From Nocardioides sp. GY 10127 (lineage in GTDB: Bacteria > Actinomycetota > Actinomycetes > Propionibacteriales > Nocardioidaceae): a stretch of DNA of 64,000 nt. The position numbers were made by a program, and so were the translations under genes. Shown piece by piece: positions 36,682 through 45,508 of this stretch (positions are counted from its first letter, which is position 1; the number at the start of each line of letters is the position of its first letter). The stretch spans positions 62,001-126,000 of the forward strand of contig NZ_STGL01000001.1 in assembly GCF_004919085.1 (NCBI RefSeq), in the 5' to 3' direction. The notes under the pieces are model-generated. The model worked only from the letters and a program-made list of their open reading frames with translations, was not told the origin of the DNA and did not search any database.

Positions 36682-37269
36682 ATGACCTCCCACCGGACCG
36701 GTACCCGTCGCGCCCGCGCCGTCCTGCCCGCCGTCACCGTGCTCGCCCTCGTCGGCCTCGGGCTGGTGGGCTGCGGCTCGGACGACTCCGACAGCGCCGC
36801 CTCGGCGGACTCGTCCTCCGCCGCGGCGTCCACGGACGACTCGGCGAGCGCCTCCGACTCGGCGGCCGGCTCGGCGTCCGGCTCCGGCGACTACTGCGCC
36901 GACCTCGCCTCCACCCAGGACGACCTCAGCGCGCTCGACTCCGACGACCCCACGAGCCTGGAGAAGGCCTTCGACGCCTTCGACGTGCTCGCCGCGGAGG
37001 CGCCCGACGACGTGGCGGACGACTGGGCCGTCCTGGCCGGGGTGGCCGACAACGTCCGCAACGCCCTCGAGCAGACCGGCCTGACCCTCTCCGACCTCTC
37101 CGAGCTCAGCAGCACCGGCGAGCTCCCCGACGGCGTCACCCAGGCGCAGGTGCTCGCCGTGGCCAACGAGCTGACGAAGATGTCGAGCACCAAGACCAGC
37201 AAGGCTGCCCAGGCCATCGCCGCCGCGGCCCAGAGCGACTGCGGCATCACGCTCGGCGCCGCCGGCTGA
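36682..37269 (+). CDS. Hypothetical lipoprotein, 195 aa
   Basis: An Arg-rich signal peptide and lipobox (VLALVGLGLVGCGSDD) predict lipidation at the Cys about 29 residues in. A 45-residue linker of only Ser/Ala/Asp/Gly follows, then a helical domain starting DYCADLASTQDDLSAL and ending QAIAAAAQSDCGITLG, whose two cysteines probably form a disulfide. No known family is recognised. It is surface-anchored on the outer face of the membrane. CAGGCT lies 6 nt before the ATG with no ribosome site, the leaderless pattern. Confidence 0.7.
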   Translation: MTSHRTGTRRARAVLPAVTVLALVGLGLVGCGSDDSDSAASADSSSAAASTDDSASASDSAAGSASGSGDYCADLASTQDDLSALDSDDPTSLEKAFDAFDVLAAEAPDDVADDWAVLAGVADNVRNALEQTGLTLSDLSELSSTGELPDGVTQAQVLAVANELTKMSSTKTSKAAQAIAAAAQSDCGITLGAAG

Positions 37270-37340
37270 CGGTTGGTTCGGCCGCTGGTTCGTCGGCTGG
37301 CGGGGTGCTGGCGGGGTCGGTCTCGGCCGTGGCGTGGTCA

Positions 37341-37398
37341 GGTTTGGTCACCAACGGTGTGCTGCGGGGCTGTCTGGCGCACGTTGGTGATCAAACGT
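37341..37398. repeat. Dispersed palindromic element, copy A
   Basis: The left arm GTTTGGTCACCAACG (37342-37356) pairs with 37382-37396, with one mismatch; the loop is 25 nt and contains GTGTGCTGCGGGG. It belongs to the same family as copies at 37474, 61795 and 62554. Each arm core TTGGTNACCAA is itself nearly symmetric. Confidence 0.8.
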
Positions 37399-37473
37399 GG
37401 GGCTGGCGGCGGTCGGCGGCGGCTGGGGTCGTCCGGCCGGGATGCGGGCTGAGTTCGGCCGTGGCGTGGTCGG

Positions 37474-37528
37474 GTTTGGTCACCAACGGTGTGTTTCGGG
37501 GTCGCCAGCCTCACGTTGGTGACCAAAC
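37474..37528. repeat. Dispersed palindromic element, copy B
   Basis: The arms GTTTGGTCACCAACG (37474-37488) and 37514-37528 are perfect 15-bp complements around a 25-nt loop that starts GTGTGTTTCGGGG. The copy lies 132 nt from copy A and shares about 39 nt of flanking sequence with it, so one arose by local duplication. Confidence 0.82.
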
Positions 37529-37560
37529 GTGGGGCCGAGCGCCGTGGCGGAGGCGCAGGA

Positions 37561-37613
37561 GCCGCCAGAGCCGCCAGAGCCGCCAGAGGCGCCAGGCCGC
37601 CAGAGACGCCAGG
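37561..37613. repeat. Short tandem repeats, CCGCCAGAG-type unit
   Basis: GCCGCCAGA is repeated three times exactly and then in degenerate form (GGCGCCAGG, CCGCCAGAG, ACGCCAGG). It lies in noncoding DNA upstream of the helicase gene. A slippage-prone simple repeat; no function seen. Confidence 0.65.
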
Positions 37614-37802
37614 CCGGTAGGGCCGAAGGCCGCGATGTGGGCGGACGCACGGCGCCGGTGATGGTGCGCACCGACCACCCGACCCGTACGCTGGTGGACA
37701 TCAGCTCGGCTCCGGCTCCCGCCACGGGTTGATCGCACGTCGCAGCAGCCCGTCCTCGACAGGCCGCACCCGCGGCCGCCGGCCCCGCGCCGGCCCTGCT
37801 CC

Positions 37803-39419
37803 GTGCGCGCCGCACCCCGACCCGGGGCTCGCGGTCACCGGCGGGACGTAGAGAGATTGCGACGTTCCTTGTCACACCCCACCGCCGACGTGCGCGCCGG
37901 CTTCGCCGGCCTCGGCCTGCCCACCTCCCTCGTGTCCGTGCTCGCCGAGCGCGGCATCACCGACCCCACCCCGATCCAGGCGGCGACGCTGCCGGACTCC
38001 CTCGCGGGCCGTGACGTCCTCGGCTGCGGCCGCACGGGCTCCGGCAAGACCTACGCCTTCCTGCTGCCGCTCGTGGCACGCCTCCAGGGTGGACGCCGTG
38101 CCGCCGCAGGGGCCCCGCGCGCCCTCGTCCTGGCCCCGACCCGGGAGCTGGCCAACCAGATCCTCGAGTCGCTCCAGCCGCTGGCCGAGGCCGCGGGCCT
38201 GAGCACGCGCGTCGTGTTCGGCGGCGTGGGGCAGAACCCGCAGGTCCAGGCGCTGCGGAAGGGCGTCGACGTCCTGGTCGCCACCCCGGGCCGCCTCGAG
38301 GACCTCATCGGCCAGGGCCACTGCCGCCTGTCGTCGGTCGAGGTCAGCGTCCTGGACGAGGCAGACCACATGTCCGACCTCGGCTTCCTGCCCGCCGTCC
38401 GCCGCCTGCTCCGGGCGACCCCCGCCGACGGCCAGCGCCTCCTGTTCTCCGCCACCCTCGACAAGGCCGTCGACGGCGTGGTCCGCGAGTTCCTGAGCTC
38501 GCCGGTGACGCACCGAGCCGACCCGCCGGTGGCGCCGGTCAGCACGATGACCCACCACGTGCTGCACCTCGACCGCGACCAGCGGCTCCCCGTGCTCGTC
38601 GACCTCACCAGCGCCCCCGGCCGCACGGTGGTCTTCACCCGCACCAAGCACGGCGCCAAGGCGCTGGCCCGCCAGCTGAACAAGAACGGCGTCCCGACCG
38701 TGGAGCTGCACGGCAACCTCGGCCAGAACGCCCGGGTGCGCAACCTCGACGCCTTCACGGACGGTCGGGCCAGCACGCTGGTGGCCACGGACATCGCCGC
38801 GCGCGGCATCCACGTGGACGACGTGACGCTCGTCGTCCACGCCGACCCGCCGGCCGAGCACAAGGCCTACCTCCACCGCTCCGGCCGCACGGCCCGCGCG
38901 GGGGAGTCCGGCACCGTCGTCACCCTCATGACCTCCGAGCAGGTGCGCGACGTCCGCGACCTCACCCGCGCGGCCGGCATCAAGCCCACCACCACCAAGG
39001 TGGACGGGCCGAGCCACCCCGTCCTGCGCAGCCTCGCCCCGGGCGAGCGGCGGCGCAGCGGGGGTCTCGACCTCACTCCGCCGGCCCAGCCGGCGGCGTC
39101 CGGCGAGAGGACCGAGGGCGGGCGCAGCGGTGGCCGTCGGCGTCGTCGCGGTGGTCAGGGTGGCCAGGCAGGCCAGGGCACCCAGTCCGGCCAGGCCCAC
39201 GCCGGCCAGTCGCGGACGGGGCAGTCGCGCTCCGGCCAGGGTGGCGGCACGCGGTCGGGCCAGGCCCGGACGCAGGGTGCCGGCTCGTCGACCGGTGGCG
39301 CTCGCACGGGTGGCGCCCGTCGCGGCTCCGGCCAGGGCACGGGCGGCTCGAGCAACGGGTCGTCGCGTCGTCGCGGTGGACGCTCCGGCGGCTCCCGCCC
39401 CGCTCAGCCGCGCGGCTGA
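37803..39419 (+). CDS. DEAD-box RNA helicase, RhlE-like
   Basis: This is a superfamily 2 RNA helicase: Q-motif region ERGITDPTPIQAATLP, Walker A GRTGSGKTYAFLLP, APTRELANQI, ATPGRLEDLI, DEAD in SVLDEADHMSDLGF, SAT in LLFSATLD, and VATDIAARGIHVDDV and HRSGRTARAGE. A tail of about 110 residues is Gly/Arg/Gln/Ser-rich with repeated GQS/GGR units and is probably an RNA-binding disordered region. Its likely role is RNA unwinding in ribosome assembly or cold adaptation. The start is uncertain: the frame opens at GTG 37803 (538 aa), but the first 25 residues look noncoding, and TTG 37857, TTG 37869 or GTG 37888 are plausible; none has a good ribosome site. Confidence 0.88.
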   Translation: MRAAPRPGARGHRRDVERLRRSLSHPTADVRAGFAGLGLPTSLVSVLAERGITDPTPIQAATLPDSLAGRDVLGCGRTGSGKTYAFLLPLVARLQGGRRAAAGAPRALVLAPTRELANQILESLQPLAEAAGLSTRVVFGGVGQNPQVQALRKGVDVLVATPGRLEDLIGQGHCRLSSVEVSVLDEADHMSDLGFLPAVRRLLRATPADGQRLLFSATLDKAVDGVVREFLSSPVTHRADPPVAPVSTMTHHVLHLDRDQRLPVLVDLTSAPGRTVVFTRTKHGAKALARQLNKNGVPTVELHGNLGQNARVRNLDAFTDGRASTLVATDIAARGIHVDDVTLVVHADPPAEHKAYLHRSGRTARAGESGTVVTLMTSEQVRDVRDLTRAAGIKPTTTKVDGPSHPVLRSLAPGERRRSGGLDLTPPAQPAASGERTEGGRSGGRRRRRGGQGGQAGQGTQSGQAHAGQSRTGQSRSGQGGGTRSGQARTQGAGSSTGGARTGGARRGSGQGTGGSSNGSSRRRGGRSGGSRPAQPRG

Positions 39420-39462
39420 GACACCGGCCGGACACGGCGTCCGGCCTCACCTGCTGTTCCGC

Positions 39463-39493
39463 CCACGGGCGGGGGCGCTGCCCCCGCCCGTGG
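39463..39493. terminator. Bidirectional terminator hairpin
   Basis: A perfect 14-bp stem (39463-39476 with 39480-39493) and a 3-nt loop lie between the convergent helicase and small membrane protein genes. A second weaker hairpin (8-bp arms, 39426-39446) lies just upstream. Confidence 0.8.
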
Positions 39494-39517
39494 TGTCGTC
39501 TCCGGGTCGGAGATCCG

Positions 39518-39826
39518 TCAGCCGCGCGCGGCCGGGCGGTCGGCGAAGCAGTGGGCAGCGCCCGCGGTCACCGCGGTGACGACGCCGACCGACGGCCACG
39601 CGCCGATCTTCTTCGCGAGCGGGTGGGAGCCGCCGAACGCGCCCAGGTAGAGGCCGAGCAGGCCCGCGGTGCGGGCGGGCCCGACGTCCTTGCTCCACGT
39701 GACGGCACTGGCGGCTCCGGCGGCGGCCAGGACGACCCCGCCGAGGGGGCGGACGCCCGTGAAGCGAGCGGTGGCGTAGCCGCCGACGAGGCCGGCGCTG
39801 ACGAGGACTGAGGTAGGAACACGCAC
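39518..39826 (-). CDS. Small membrane protein, 102 aa
   Basis: The protein has about three hydrophobic helices (SVLVSAGLVGGYATA, LGGVVLAAAGAASAVTW, VGVVTAVTAGAAHCF) with a short loop RTAGLLGLYLGAFGGSHPLAKKIGAWPS, a pattern seen in many uncharacterised actinobacterial membrane proteins. Function is unknown. GTG 39826 has no ribosome site but TACCGT ends about 8 nt upstream; a longer frame upstream reads through promoter-like DNA and is rejected. Confidence 0.65.
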   Translation of the reverse strand: MRVPTSVLVSAGLVGGYATARFTGVRPLGGVVLAAAGAASAVTWSKDVGPARTAGLLGLYLGAFGGSHPLAKKIGAWPSVGVVTAVTAGAAHCFADRPAARG

Positions 39827-39998
39827 GACGGCGACGGTAGCGCGGCGGCACGAGCCGCCTTCGGGTGGACGCGGCGAGGGCCGCCCCCGGTGACGCACCT
39901 CGCACCCGGCCGGGCGACGAGGGCGGCCGTCGGGACTGCCTACGGTCGTGGCGGGCGGTGCGCCTGTGCCGCTCGAGCCGAGCCCCGAGGAGACCGTG

Positions 39999-40568
39999 GT
40001 GACCACCACCAGCGCGCTGACGACCGGATCCACGACGAGGCTGACCCCGCGGGGGATCAACCACGTCGGCATGACCGTGCCCGACCTGGACGAGGCCACT
40101 CGATTCCTGCGCGAGGCGTTCGGCGCCCGCGTCGCCTACGACGGCCTGACCGCCGACGACGACCCCCGCGAGGGCCCGGAGGTGGAGCGTCAGCTGGGCC
40201 TGCCGCCGGGCGCCCGCATCGTCCGCCAACGGATGCTGGTGCTGGGGGAGGAGGGTCCGTCGGTGGAGACGTTCGAGGTCGAGGCCCCGCACGGCCGTGC
40301 CGCGGACCTCACCACTCTGGGGCTCCAGCACCTGAGCCTCCTCGTGGACGACATCGAGGGCATGCTCGAGCAGGTCGTGAGCGCCGGGGGCGAGGCGCTC
40401 TCGGAGGTCCACCCCAACTCCCGGCACGAGGACACCCCCGGCAACGGCAGCGTCTACGTGCGGGCGCCCTGGGGGATGCTGGTGGAGCTCCAGACCCTGC
40501 CCCACGGGCACTGGTACGGGCCCGACTCCGAGGCGAGGCTGTGGAGCCCCGGTCGCAGCGACGCCTGA
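39999..40568 (+). CDS. VOC (glyoxalase/bleomycin-resistance) superfamily protein
   Basis: This 189-aa metal-dependent vicinal-oxygen-chelate fold protein has GINHVGMTVPDLDEATRFL as its first beta-alpha-beta unit, with His as a potential ligand. GLQHLSLLVDDIEGML opens the second unit, and the C-terminal VYVRAPWGMLVELQTLP supplies the usual Glu ligand. The substrate is unknown; lyase, dioxygenase and resistance roles all occur in the family. GTG 39999 is chosen because GAGGAG lies 6 nt upstream. It is divergent from the small membrane protein. Confidence 0.8.
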   Translation: MTTTSALTTGSTTRLTPRGINHVGMTVPDLDEATRFLREAFGARVAYDGLTADDDPREGPEVERQLGLPPGARIVRQRMLVLGEEGPSVETFEVEAPHGRAADLTTLGLQHLSLLVDDIEGMLEQVVSAGGEALSEVHPNSRHEDTPGNGSVYVRAPWGMLVELQTLPHGHWYGPDSEARLWSPGRSDA

Positions 40569-40691
40569 GAGGGACTGCCGGCCCGCGGCCGGACCGGGCG
40601 TGAGGATCGTGTGAGGATCGCAGGTCGCACTCAGTGCACACGTTTGCGCGTCGATGGGGGACGAAAGTCCCTCGGCAGAGAGTCGTGTGTC

Positions 40692-42371
40692 ATGAACCCG
40701 GTACGGAGTCCTCAGATGGTCCCGACCGGCGCGACCGGCGCGTCCGCGCTGCTGCGCCGCACGTCCATCAGCACGCGGCTGGTCGGCCTGGCGCTGCTCG
40801 GGCCGGTGGCACTGGCCGTGGCCGCCGGTCTCGGCGTCCGTGCGTTCGCCACGCAGCAGGAAGCCACCGATCGCGTGGGTACCGCGGTGGCCCTGGCCAC
40901 CCTGGCGCAGGCGACGCGGTACGACACTGCGGACATGAACGGCTGGCAGACCGCCTACGCCTTCGACGCGCTGAGGGGCGTGGAGGGTGCGTCGACCACG
41001 GGCGAGAGCAGGGCCGCGTTCCTGGACTCCGCTGCGCGGTTGGACGGTCACCTCTCCGAGCTCGCGGGCCTCGTCCCTGCCGACCTCGCCGACGACCTGG
41101 CGGCGGCCCAGGCCGCCTACGACGCGTTCATGGCCGCGGACGTCGAGGTCGCCGACGCCTACGAGGTGGGCACCGTCGCGGCGACCGAGCGGGCGAACGA
41201 CCTTGTGCTGGGTCCCGAGATCGAGAACTTCCAGGCGATGGCGGTCGCGCTCGACGCGCTGGCGACCGGGGTCCAGTCCGCGAGTGACGCGGCCTCGGCC
41301 GAGGCGGCCGCGGCGGCTGCAGCGGGGAAGCGGGAGCTGGTGCTGGCCGCGGTGCTGGGTGGGTTGGCGTCCCTCGGCGTGGCCGTGCTGGTGGGGTCGT
41401 CCGTGCGGCGTCCCCTCGCCCTGCTGGAGCGGACGCTGGACGGCCTCGCGCACGAGCAGGAGGCGGACCTCACGCTCCGCCTGCCCGCCGACGGCGGTGA
41501 CGAGCTGGCCCGCATCTCCGGTTCCTTCAACGCCTTCGCGGACCGGATCGCCGCCGCCATCTCGGACGTCCGGGAGGCCGCGCTGGCGGTCACGGCCGCC
41601 ACGCACGAGCTGTCGACGACCGCCGGGCAGGTCGCGGCGGAGGCGGAGTCCTCCTCGCGTCGTACCGGTGAGGCGGCCCGCGCCGCCCGTGAGGTCTCGA
41701 CCGGCATCACCGCCGCCGCGCGGGCCACCGACGAGATCGTGCTGGCCGTCGGCGAGGTCTCGGAGGCCACCGTCCAGGCGGCCGCCGTGGCCGACGACGC
41801 CGTCTCCGGTGCGGGCGTGGCCACGGACGTCATGGGCCGTCTCGAGCAGTCGTCGTCCGGCATCGCGGACGTGGTCCGGCTCATCACCCGGGTCGCCGAG
41901 CAGACCAACCTCCTCGCCCTCAACGCCACGATCGAGGCGGCGCGCGCCGGCGAGGCCGGCCGCGGGTTCGCCGTCGTGGCGGGCGAGGTCAAGGAGCTGG
42001 CGCACCAGACCTCGTCGGCGACGGAGGACGTCTTCGCGCGGGTGGGCTCCATCCAGGAGGACGCGGCGCAGGCGACCGCGGCGATCCAGGGCATCCGCGC
42101 CCTCATCGGCACCGTCAACGAGCACCAGCAGACCATCGCGGCGGCGGCGGAGCAGCAGACCGCCACGTCCGGGGAGATGCGGCGCAGCGTGGGCCGCGTC
42201 TCCGAGGCGGCCGAGCTGATCGCGACGCAGGTGTCCGGCGTGGCGGAGAGCGCGGCGCAGACGTCGGAGGCGATGGGCCAGGCCGTGGTCGCGGTGGAGG
42301 AGCTCGCCCGGCTCTCGGACGAGCTGGACCGGCTGACCGGCTCGTTCCGGGTCACCGCCCGCGCCGCATGA
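40692..42371 (+). CDS. Methyl-accepting chemotaxis protein
   Basis: This 559-aa classical MCP has TM1 ([20 protein letters not shown]), an extracytoplasmic helical bundle of about 170 residues (many Ala/Asp; resembles four-helix sensor domains), TM2 ([20 protein letters not shown]), a HAMP domain ([35 protein letters not shown]) and an intact signalling hairpin ([20 protein letters not shown] followed by [17 protein letters not shown]). The ligand is unknown. It should couple through CheW to CheA, neither of which is in this window. ATG 40692 is chosen; ATG 40716 is possible. No flagellar-type promoter is evident. Confidence 0.9.
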   Translation: MNPVRSPQMVPTGATGASALLRRTSISTRLVGLALLGPVALAVAAGLGVRAFATQQEATDRVGTAVALATLAQATRYDTADMNGWQTAYAFDALRGVEGASTTGESRAAFLDSAARLDGHLSELAGLVPADLADDLAAAQAAYDAFMAADVEVADAYEVGTVAATERANDLVLGPEIENFQAMAVALDALATGVQSASDAASAEAAAAAAAGKRELVLAAVLGGLASLGVAVLVGSSVRRPLALLERTLDGLAHEQEADLTLRLPADGGDELARISGSFNAFADRIAAAISDVREAALAVTAATHELSTTAGQVAAEAESSSRRTGEAARAAREVSTGITAAARATDEIVLAVGEVSEATVQAAAVADDAVSGAGVATDVMGRLEQSSSGIADVVRLITRVAEQTNLLALNATIEAARAGEAGRGFAVVAGEVKELAHQTSSATEDVFARVGSIQEDAAQATAAIQGIRALIGTVNEHQQTIAAAAEQQTATSGEMRRSVGRVSEAAELIATQVSGVAESAAQTSEAMGQAVVAVEELARLSDELDRLTGSFRVTARAA

Positions 42372-42372
42372 G

Positions 42373-42418
42373 TGAAGGCTAGCGCTTCATTTAATCCATC
42401 TGAAGCGTTACGCTTCAG
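42373..42418 (+). promoter_or_regulatory. Tandem operators TGAAG-N7-CTTCA upstream of satD
   Basis: Site 1 (42373-42389) and site 2 (42401-42417, extended to a 19-bp dyad CTGAAGCG-TTA-CGCTTCAG at 42400-42418) share TGAAG-N7-CTTCA and are 28 nt apart. A -10-like TACGCT lies inside site 2 and ends 7 nt before the ATG. Two equal sites over a leaderless promoter imply a repressor, probably the SatD-like protein itself. Confidence 0.78.
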
Positions 42419-42421
42419 TGC

Positions 42422-43069
42422 ATGACAGCCGTGTACACCCTCATCGGCGACCTCGTGGGGTCCCGGCGGCTCCCGGACCGCGCGGCTGCTCAGGAGCACC
42501 TGGCCGACGTCCTGGCCGCCGTCGGTGACGAGGTGCCGGGGCGGCAGCCGCTCGAGGCGACCGTCGGTGACGAGGTCCAGGGTGCCTTCGACTCCCTCGG
42601 CGACGCCACCCGTGCGGGTCTGCTGGTCCGGCTGCGCCTGCTGGCGGCCGGGATGGACCTGCGGTGCGGCTACGGCCACGGCGAGGTCACGGTCCTCGAT
42701 CCCGGCCGTCGTCCCCTCCTCCAGGACGGTCCGGGCTGGTGGGCCGCGCGCGAGGCCGTCGAGGTGCTCGACGGCCCGCGGCGGTCCGGCACGAGGAGCT
42801 GGTACGTGGGGCCCGGCGCCGAGGCCGCGCGGGCGTACCTGCTCGTGCGGGACGCCCTGGTCGACCGGCTCTCGCCCGCCCACCGGACCATGCTCGACCT
42901 CGCCCTCTCCGGTGCGAGCCAGGCCGAGGTCGCCGCGGCGACGGGGGTCTCGCCGTCGGCCGTGAGCCAGGCCTTCGCCCGGGGTGTCGGCGCCGTGCGG
43001 GAGGCTCAGGACCTGGTGTCCGGCGGCGCGCTGGGCGGTGTCGCCGCGGAGGGGGAGGGAGAGAAATGA
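42422..43069 (+). CDS. SatD-family protein with C-terminal HTH
   Basis: This 215-aa protein matches the SatD family: VYTLIGDLVGSRRLPDRAAAQ, PLEATVGDEVQGAFDSLGDA, LRCGYGHGEVTVLD and GPGWWAAREAVEVL. The C-terminus adds a helix-turn-helix (GASQAEVAAATGVSPSAVSQAF). The family's biochemical role is not well defined; the HTH suggests DNA-binding autoregulation. It overlaps the next gene by ATGA and appears leaderless from the promoter inside operator site 2. Confidence 0.8.
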   Translation: MTAVYTLIGDLVGSRRLPDRAAAQEHLADVLAAVGDEVPGRQPLEATVGDEVQGAFDSLGDATRAGLLVRLRLLAAGMDLRCGYGHGEVTVLDPGRRPLLQDGPGWWAAREAVEVLDGPRRSGTRSWYVGPGAEAARAYLLVRDALVDRLSPAHRTMLDLALSGASQAEVAAATGVSPSAVSQAFARGVGAVREAQDLVSGGALGGVAAEGEGEK

Positions 43070-43839
43070 GTCTCGTCGTGGTCGGGCTGTGGCTCGCGGT
43101 CCTGGGGGCGGCCGACCTCGGTCGGGCCGGCGCCGACACGGTCGGGCGGACGCGGCAGGCCCTGTGCCTGGCCCTGGGTCTGGCCGTGCTGGTCCCCGGT
43201 CTGCTGCTGGTGCGGCCCTCGGGGGCCTGGGGCCTCCTGCTCGGCCTCGTGCTCGCCGCGCTGCTCGGCGCCTGGCTGGTCAGCACCGGCTGGGCCCTGG
43301 ACCCGCGGCGCCCGCCACGGCACCGCGCCCGCGCCCGGGTCGCCGCGTTCGGCGCCGTGGGGCTGGGCCTGCTCGTGGCGCTGCTCGCGGTGCAGGTGGT
43401 GGACCACGAGGTGACCTGGCCGGCGTGGACGTCGCGCACGCTGGCCGCGAGGTGGCCGGCCGCCGACCTCGTCGTGGCCGGCGGGGCGGTCCTGGTCCAG
43501 CTGGCCACGGGGAACCTGCTCGTGCGGCTGCTGCTGGACGCCGTCGGCGTGCCGGCGACGAGCAACGAGAAGCGGCTGCGCGGCGGCCGGGTGCTGGGCC
43601 CGATGGAGCGGCTGTTCGTCCTGGGGCTCGGCGGCGTCGGCGAGCTGACGGCCGCGGCAGTGGTGGTCGCCGCGAAGGGGCTGCTCCGCTTCCCCGAGCT
43701 GCAGCGCGCCCAGCTCGAGCCGCGCCGGCTCGCGCCGGCGCCCGACGGGCCGAGCGACGTCACCGAGTACTTCCTCATCGGCAGCTTCGCCAGCTGGTTG
43801 CTGGCGCTCGCCGGGGTGGCGCTGGTCCACCTCGCCTGA
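43066..43839 (+). CDS. Membrane protein paired with SatD (DUF3307-like)
   Basis: This 257-aa integral membrane protein has six to seven hydrophobic helices. The last segment DVTEYFLIGSFASWLLALAGVALV and the cytoplasmic GVPATSNEKRLRGGRVLGPMERLFVLG are typical of the membrane partner often encoded next to satD (DUF3307-like). The start ATG overlaps the satD stop (ATGA) and has GGAGGGAGAG upstream, so the two proteins are coupled and probably work together. Function is unknown. Confidence 0.72.
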   Translation: MSLVVVGLWLAVLGAADLGRAGADTVGRTRQALCLALGLAVLVPGLLLVRPSGAWGLLLGLVLAALLGAWLVSTGWALDPRRPPRHRARARVAAFGAVGLGLLVALLAVQVVDHEVTWPAWTSRTLAARWPAADLVVAGGAVLVQLATGNLLVRLLLDAVGVPATSNEKRLRGGRVLGPMERLFVLGLGGVGELTAAAVVVAAKGLLRFPELQRAQLEPRRLAPAPDGPSDVTEYFLIGSFASWLLALAGVALVHLA

Positions 43840-43929
43840 GGGAGATCGACGACGGGGCGTGACCCGCCGGGGACGGGGTCGTTGAGAGGTGGGTCACACC
43901 CTCGCTCGCTCCCCCCAGGAGGTCCCACC

Positions 43930-45306
43930 GTGGCGCACCCGTCCCGACGTCCGCGTCGTCGTCGCCCCCGAGCCGTCGGAGCCTCGCTCCTCGCGGCGAG
44001 CCTGGCCCTCACCGCGCTCGTCTCCAGCGGTCCGCTGGGCTCGTTCACGGCCAGCGCCGACGGGACCGTTCCCCCGACGGACGCCACCGCGGTCCCTCTG
44101 CCCAGCCACGACCCGTTCTACCGCTACCAGGGCGAGACGCCGCTGCGCGAGGTGCCCCGCGGGACGATCCTCGCCCAGCGCGCCGTGACCCTCAGCGCCT
44201 TCGGGGTCGTCGGCACGCCGGTCGAGGCCGAGCAGCTGCTCTACCGGACCCAGGACCAGCGTCGGCGTCCGAGCGTGGGCGTGACGACGGTGCTGACGCC
44301 CAGCGCGCCCGCGACCGCGACGGTGGCCTACCTGAGCTTCTACGACGCGCTGGGTGACCAGTGCTCGCCCTCCTACACCCTGCGCGGAGGGGACGCGGGC
44401 ACCGACTCCGCCAACCAGACCGCCCAGATCGAGGAGGGACTCGTCGCCGAGCTGCTGGCCCAGGGCTACGCCGTGACGGTGCCCGACTTCGAGGGAGTCC
44501 ACCAGCACTGGGTCGCGGGCCAGGAGTCCGGGTGGAGCACGCTGGACTCCGTCCGGGCGACCAGCACGTTCCTCGCCGCCGACCCGCTCACCACGCCGCT
44601 GACCGACCAGGTCGGGCTCTACGGCTACTCGGGCGGATCGATCGCGGGGGAGTGGGCCGCCGAGCTCGCGCCGCGGTACGCCCCCGAGATCGACCTCGCC
44701 GGCGCCGCCCTGGGCGGTCTGCCCGTCCACCTGGCGCACAACCTCGAGTACGTGAACGGCTCGGAGGACTGGTCGGGGGTGATCCCCGCCGTCCTCGTCT
44801 CCCTGGGTCGGGCCTTCGGCGTCCCGATGCGCAAGTACGAGTCCGCGTACGGCCGACGCGTGCACCGCGAGGTGCACGACCAGTGCATCGGCTCGTTCAA
44901 CGGCAACTACCCCGGGCTCACCGTCCAGCAGCTGCTCAAGCCGCGCTACGCCGACTTCCTCGGCGTCCCCGTCTTCGCCCGGATCGTCAACCGACTCATC
45001 ATGGGCAGCACTCCGGGGGACCCGGAGACGCCGATGATGCTGGCGGTCGGGGACCACGACGGCACCGGCGACGACGTCATGGTCGTGGCGGACGTCGGCG
45101 CCCTGGCCCGGGAGTACTGCGACGCCGGCCTGGAGGTGCGCTACCGGGTGTACGCGAGCTCCGACCACTCCCAGGCGGGGCTGCAATTCTTCGAGCAGGG
45201 CATGGAATTCCTGGCCGAGCGGTTCGCCGGCCTGCCCGTCGCCGACTCCTGCGTCGGCGTCCCCGAGGGGGGCTCCCTGGACCCGGTGCCCGTGGAGCGG
45301 GGCTGA
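43930..45306 (+). CDS. Secreted lipase (LIP family alpha/beta hydrolase)
   Basis: This 458-aa exported esterase or triacylglycerol lipase starts at GTG with AGGAGGT 6 nt upstream. The signal peptide has an RRPRRRRPR n-region and a hydrophobic core SLLAASLALTALVSSG. The mature part has the secretory-lipase fold: nucleophile Ser234 in LYGYSGGSIAGEWAA (GxSxG), acid in LAVGDHDGTGDDV and His in YASSDHSQAGLQFFEQG. Two or more disulfides are possible (CSPSY, CIGSF, EYCDAG, DSCVG). It is transcribed alone and ends at a long hairpin. Confidence 0.9.
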   Translation: MAHPSRRPRRRRPRAVGASLLAASLALTALVSSGPLGSFTASADGTVPPTDATAVPLPSHDPFYRYQGETPLREVPRGTILAQRAVTLSAFGVVGTPVEAEQLLYRTQDQRRRPSVGVTTVLTPSAPATATVAYLSFYDALGDQCSPSYTLRGGDAGTDSANQTAQIEEGLVAELLAQGYAVTVPDFEGVHQHWVAGQESGWSTLDSVRATSTFLAADPLTTPLTDQVGLYGYSGGSIAGEWAAELAPRYAPEIDLAGAALGGLPVHLAHNLEYVNGSEDWSGVIPAVLVSLGRAFGVPMRKYESAYGRRVHREVHDQCIGSFNGNYPGLTVQQLLKPRYADFLGVPVFARIVNRLIMGSTPGDPETPMMLAVGDHDGTGDDVMVVADVGALAREYCDAGLEVRYRVYASSDHSQAGLQFFEQGMEFLAERFAGLPVADSCVGVPEGGSLDPVPVERG

Positions 45307-45350
45307 CGCGGCGGTGTGTCAGTCCTCGCTGATGGGAACCCGGCACCGGT

Positions 45351-45399
45351 GAGACGGCCCGGACGCCGAGCCCCCTGTGCGGCGTCCGGGCCCCGTCTC
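45351..45399 (+). terminator. Hairpin terminator after lipase gene
   Basis: The arms 45351-45367 and 45381-45399 pair over 17 bp with a 2-nt bulge (CC) on the 3' side and a 13-nt loop. It lies 44 nt after the lipase stop. Confidence 0.75.
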
Positions 45400-45508
45400 G
45401 CCCCGCCCACCCGACCGGGCGGAACAGATGTCGGAGAGCGCGTGCTGTGGTGGAGGTGACGGGACAGCACCGCCCCGCCCTCATCACCTCACCGAAGGAG
45501 GCCGTGGC

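Larger units (their letters stand above)
37270..37802. other. Intergenic repeat-rich region, 533 nt
   Basis: There is no supported gene. The region holds a partial tandem duplication (about 39 nt nearly identical at 37323-37361 and 37456-37494, period about 132 nt). Each copy carries a palindromic GTTTGGTCACCAACG element (37341-37398 and 37474-37528). A block of CCGCCAGAG-type short repeats follows (37561-37613), then GC-rich DNA up to the helicase gene. The helicase promoter must lie here but was not identified. Confidence 0.6.

Noticed and set aside
37561..37613. Possible CRISPR-like repeat array
   Set aside because: Units are 9 nt, contiguous and without spacers; no cas genes are present.
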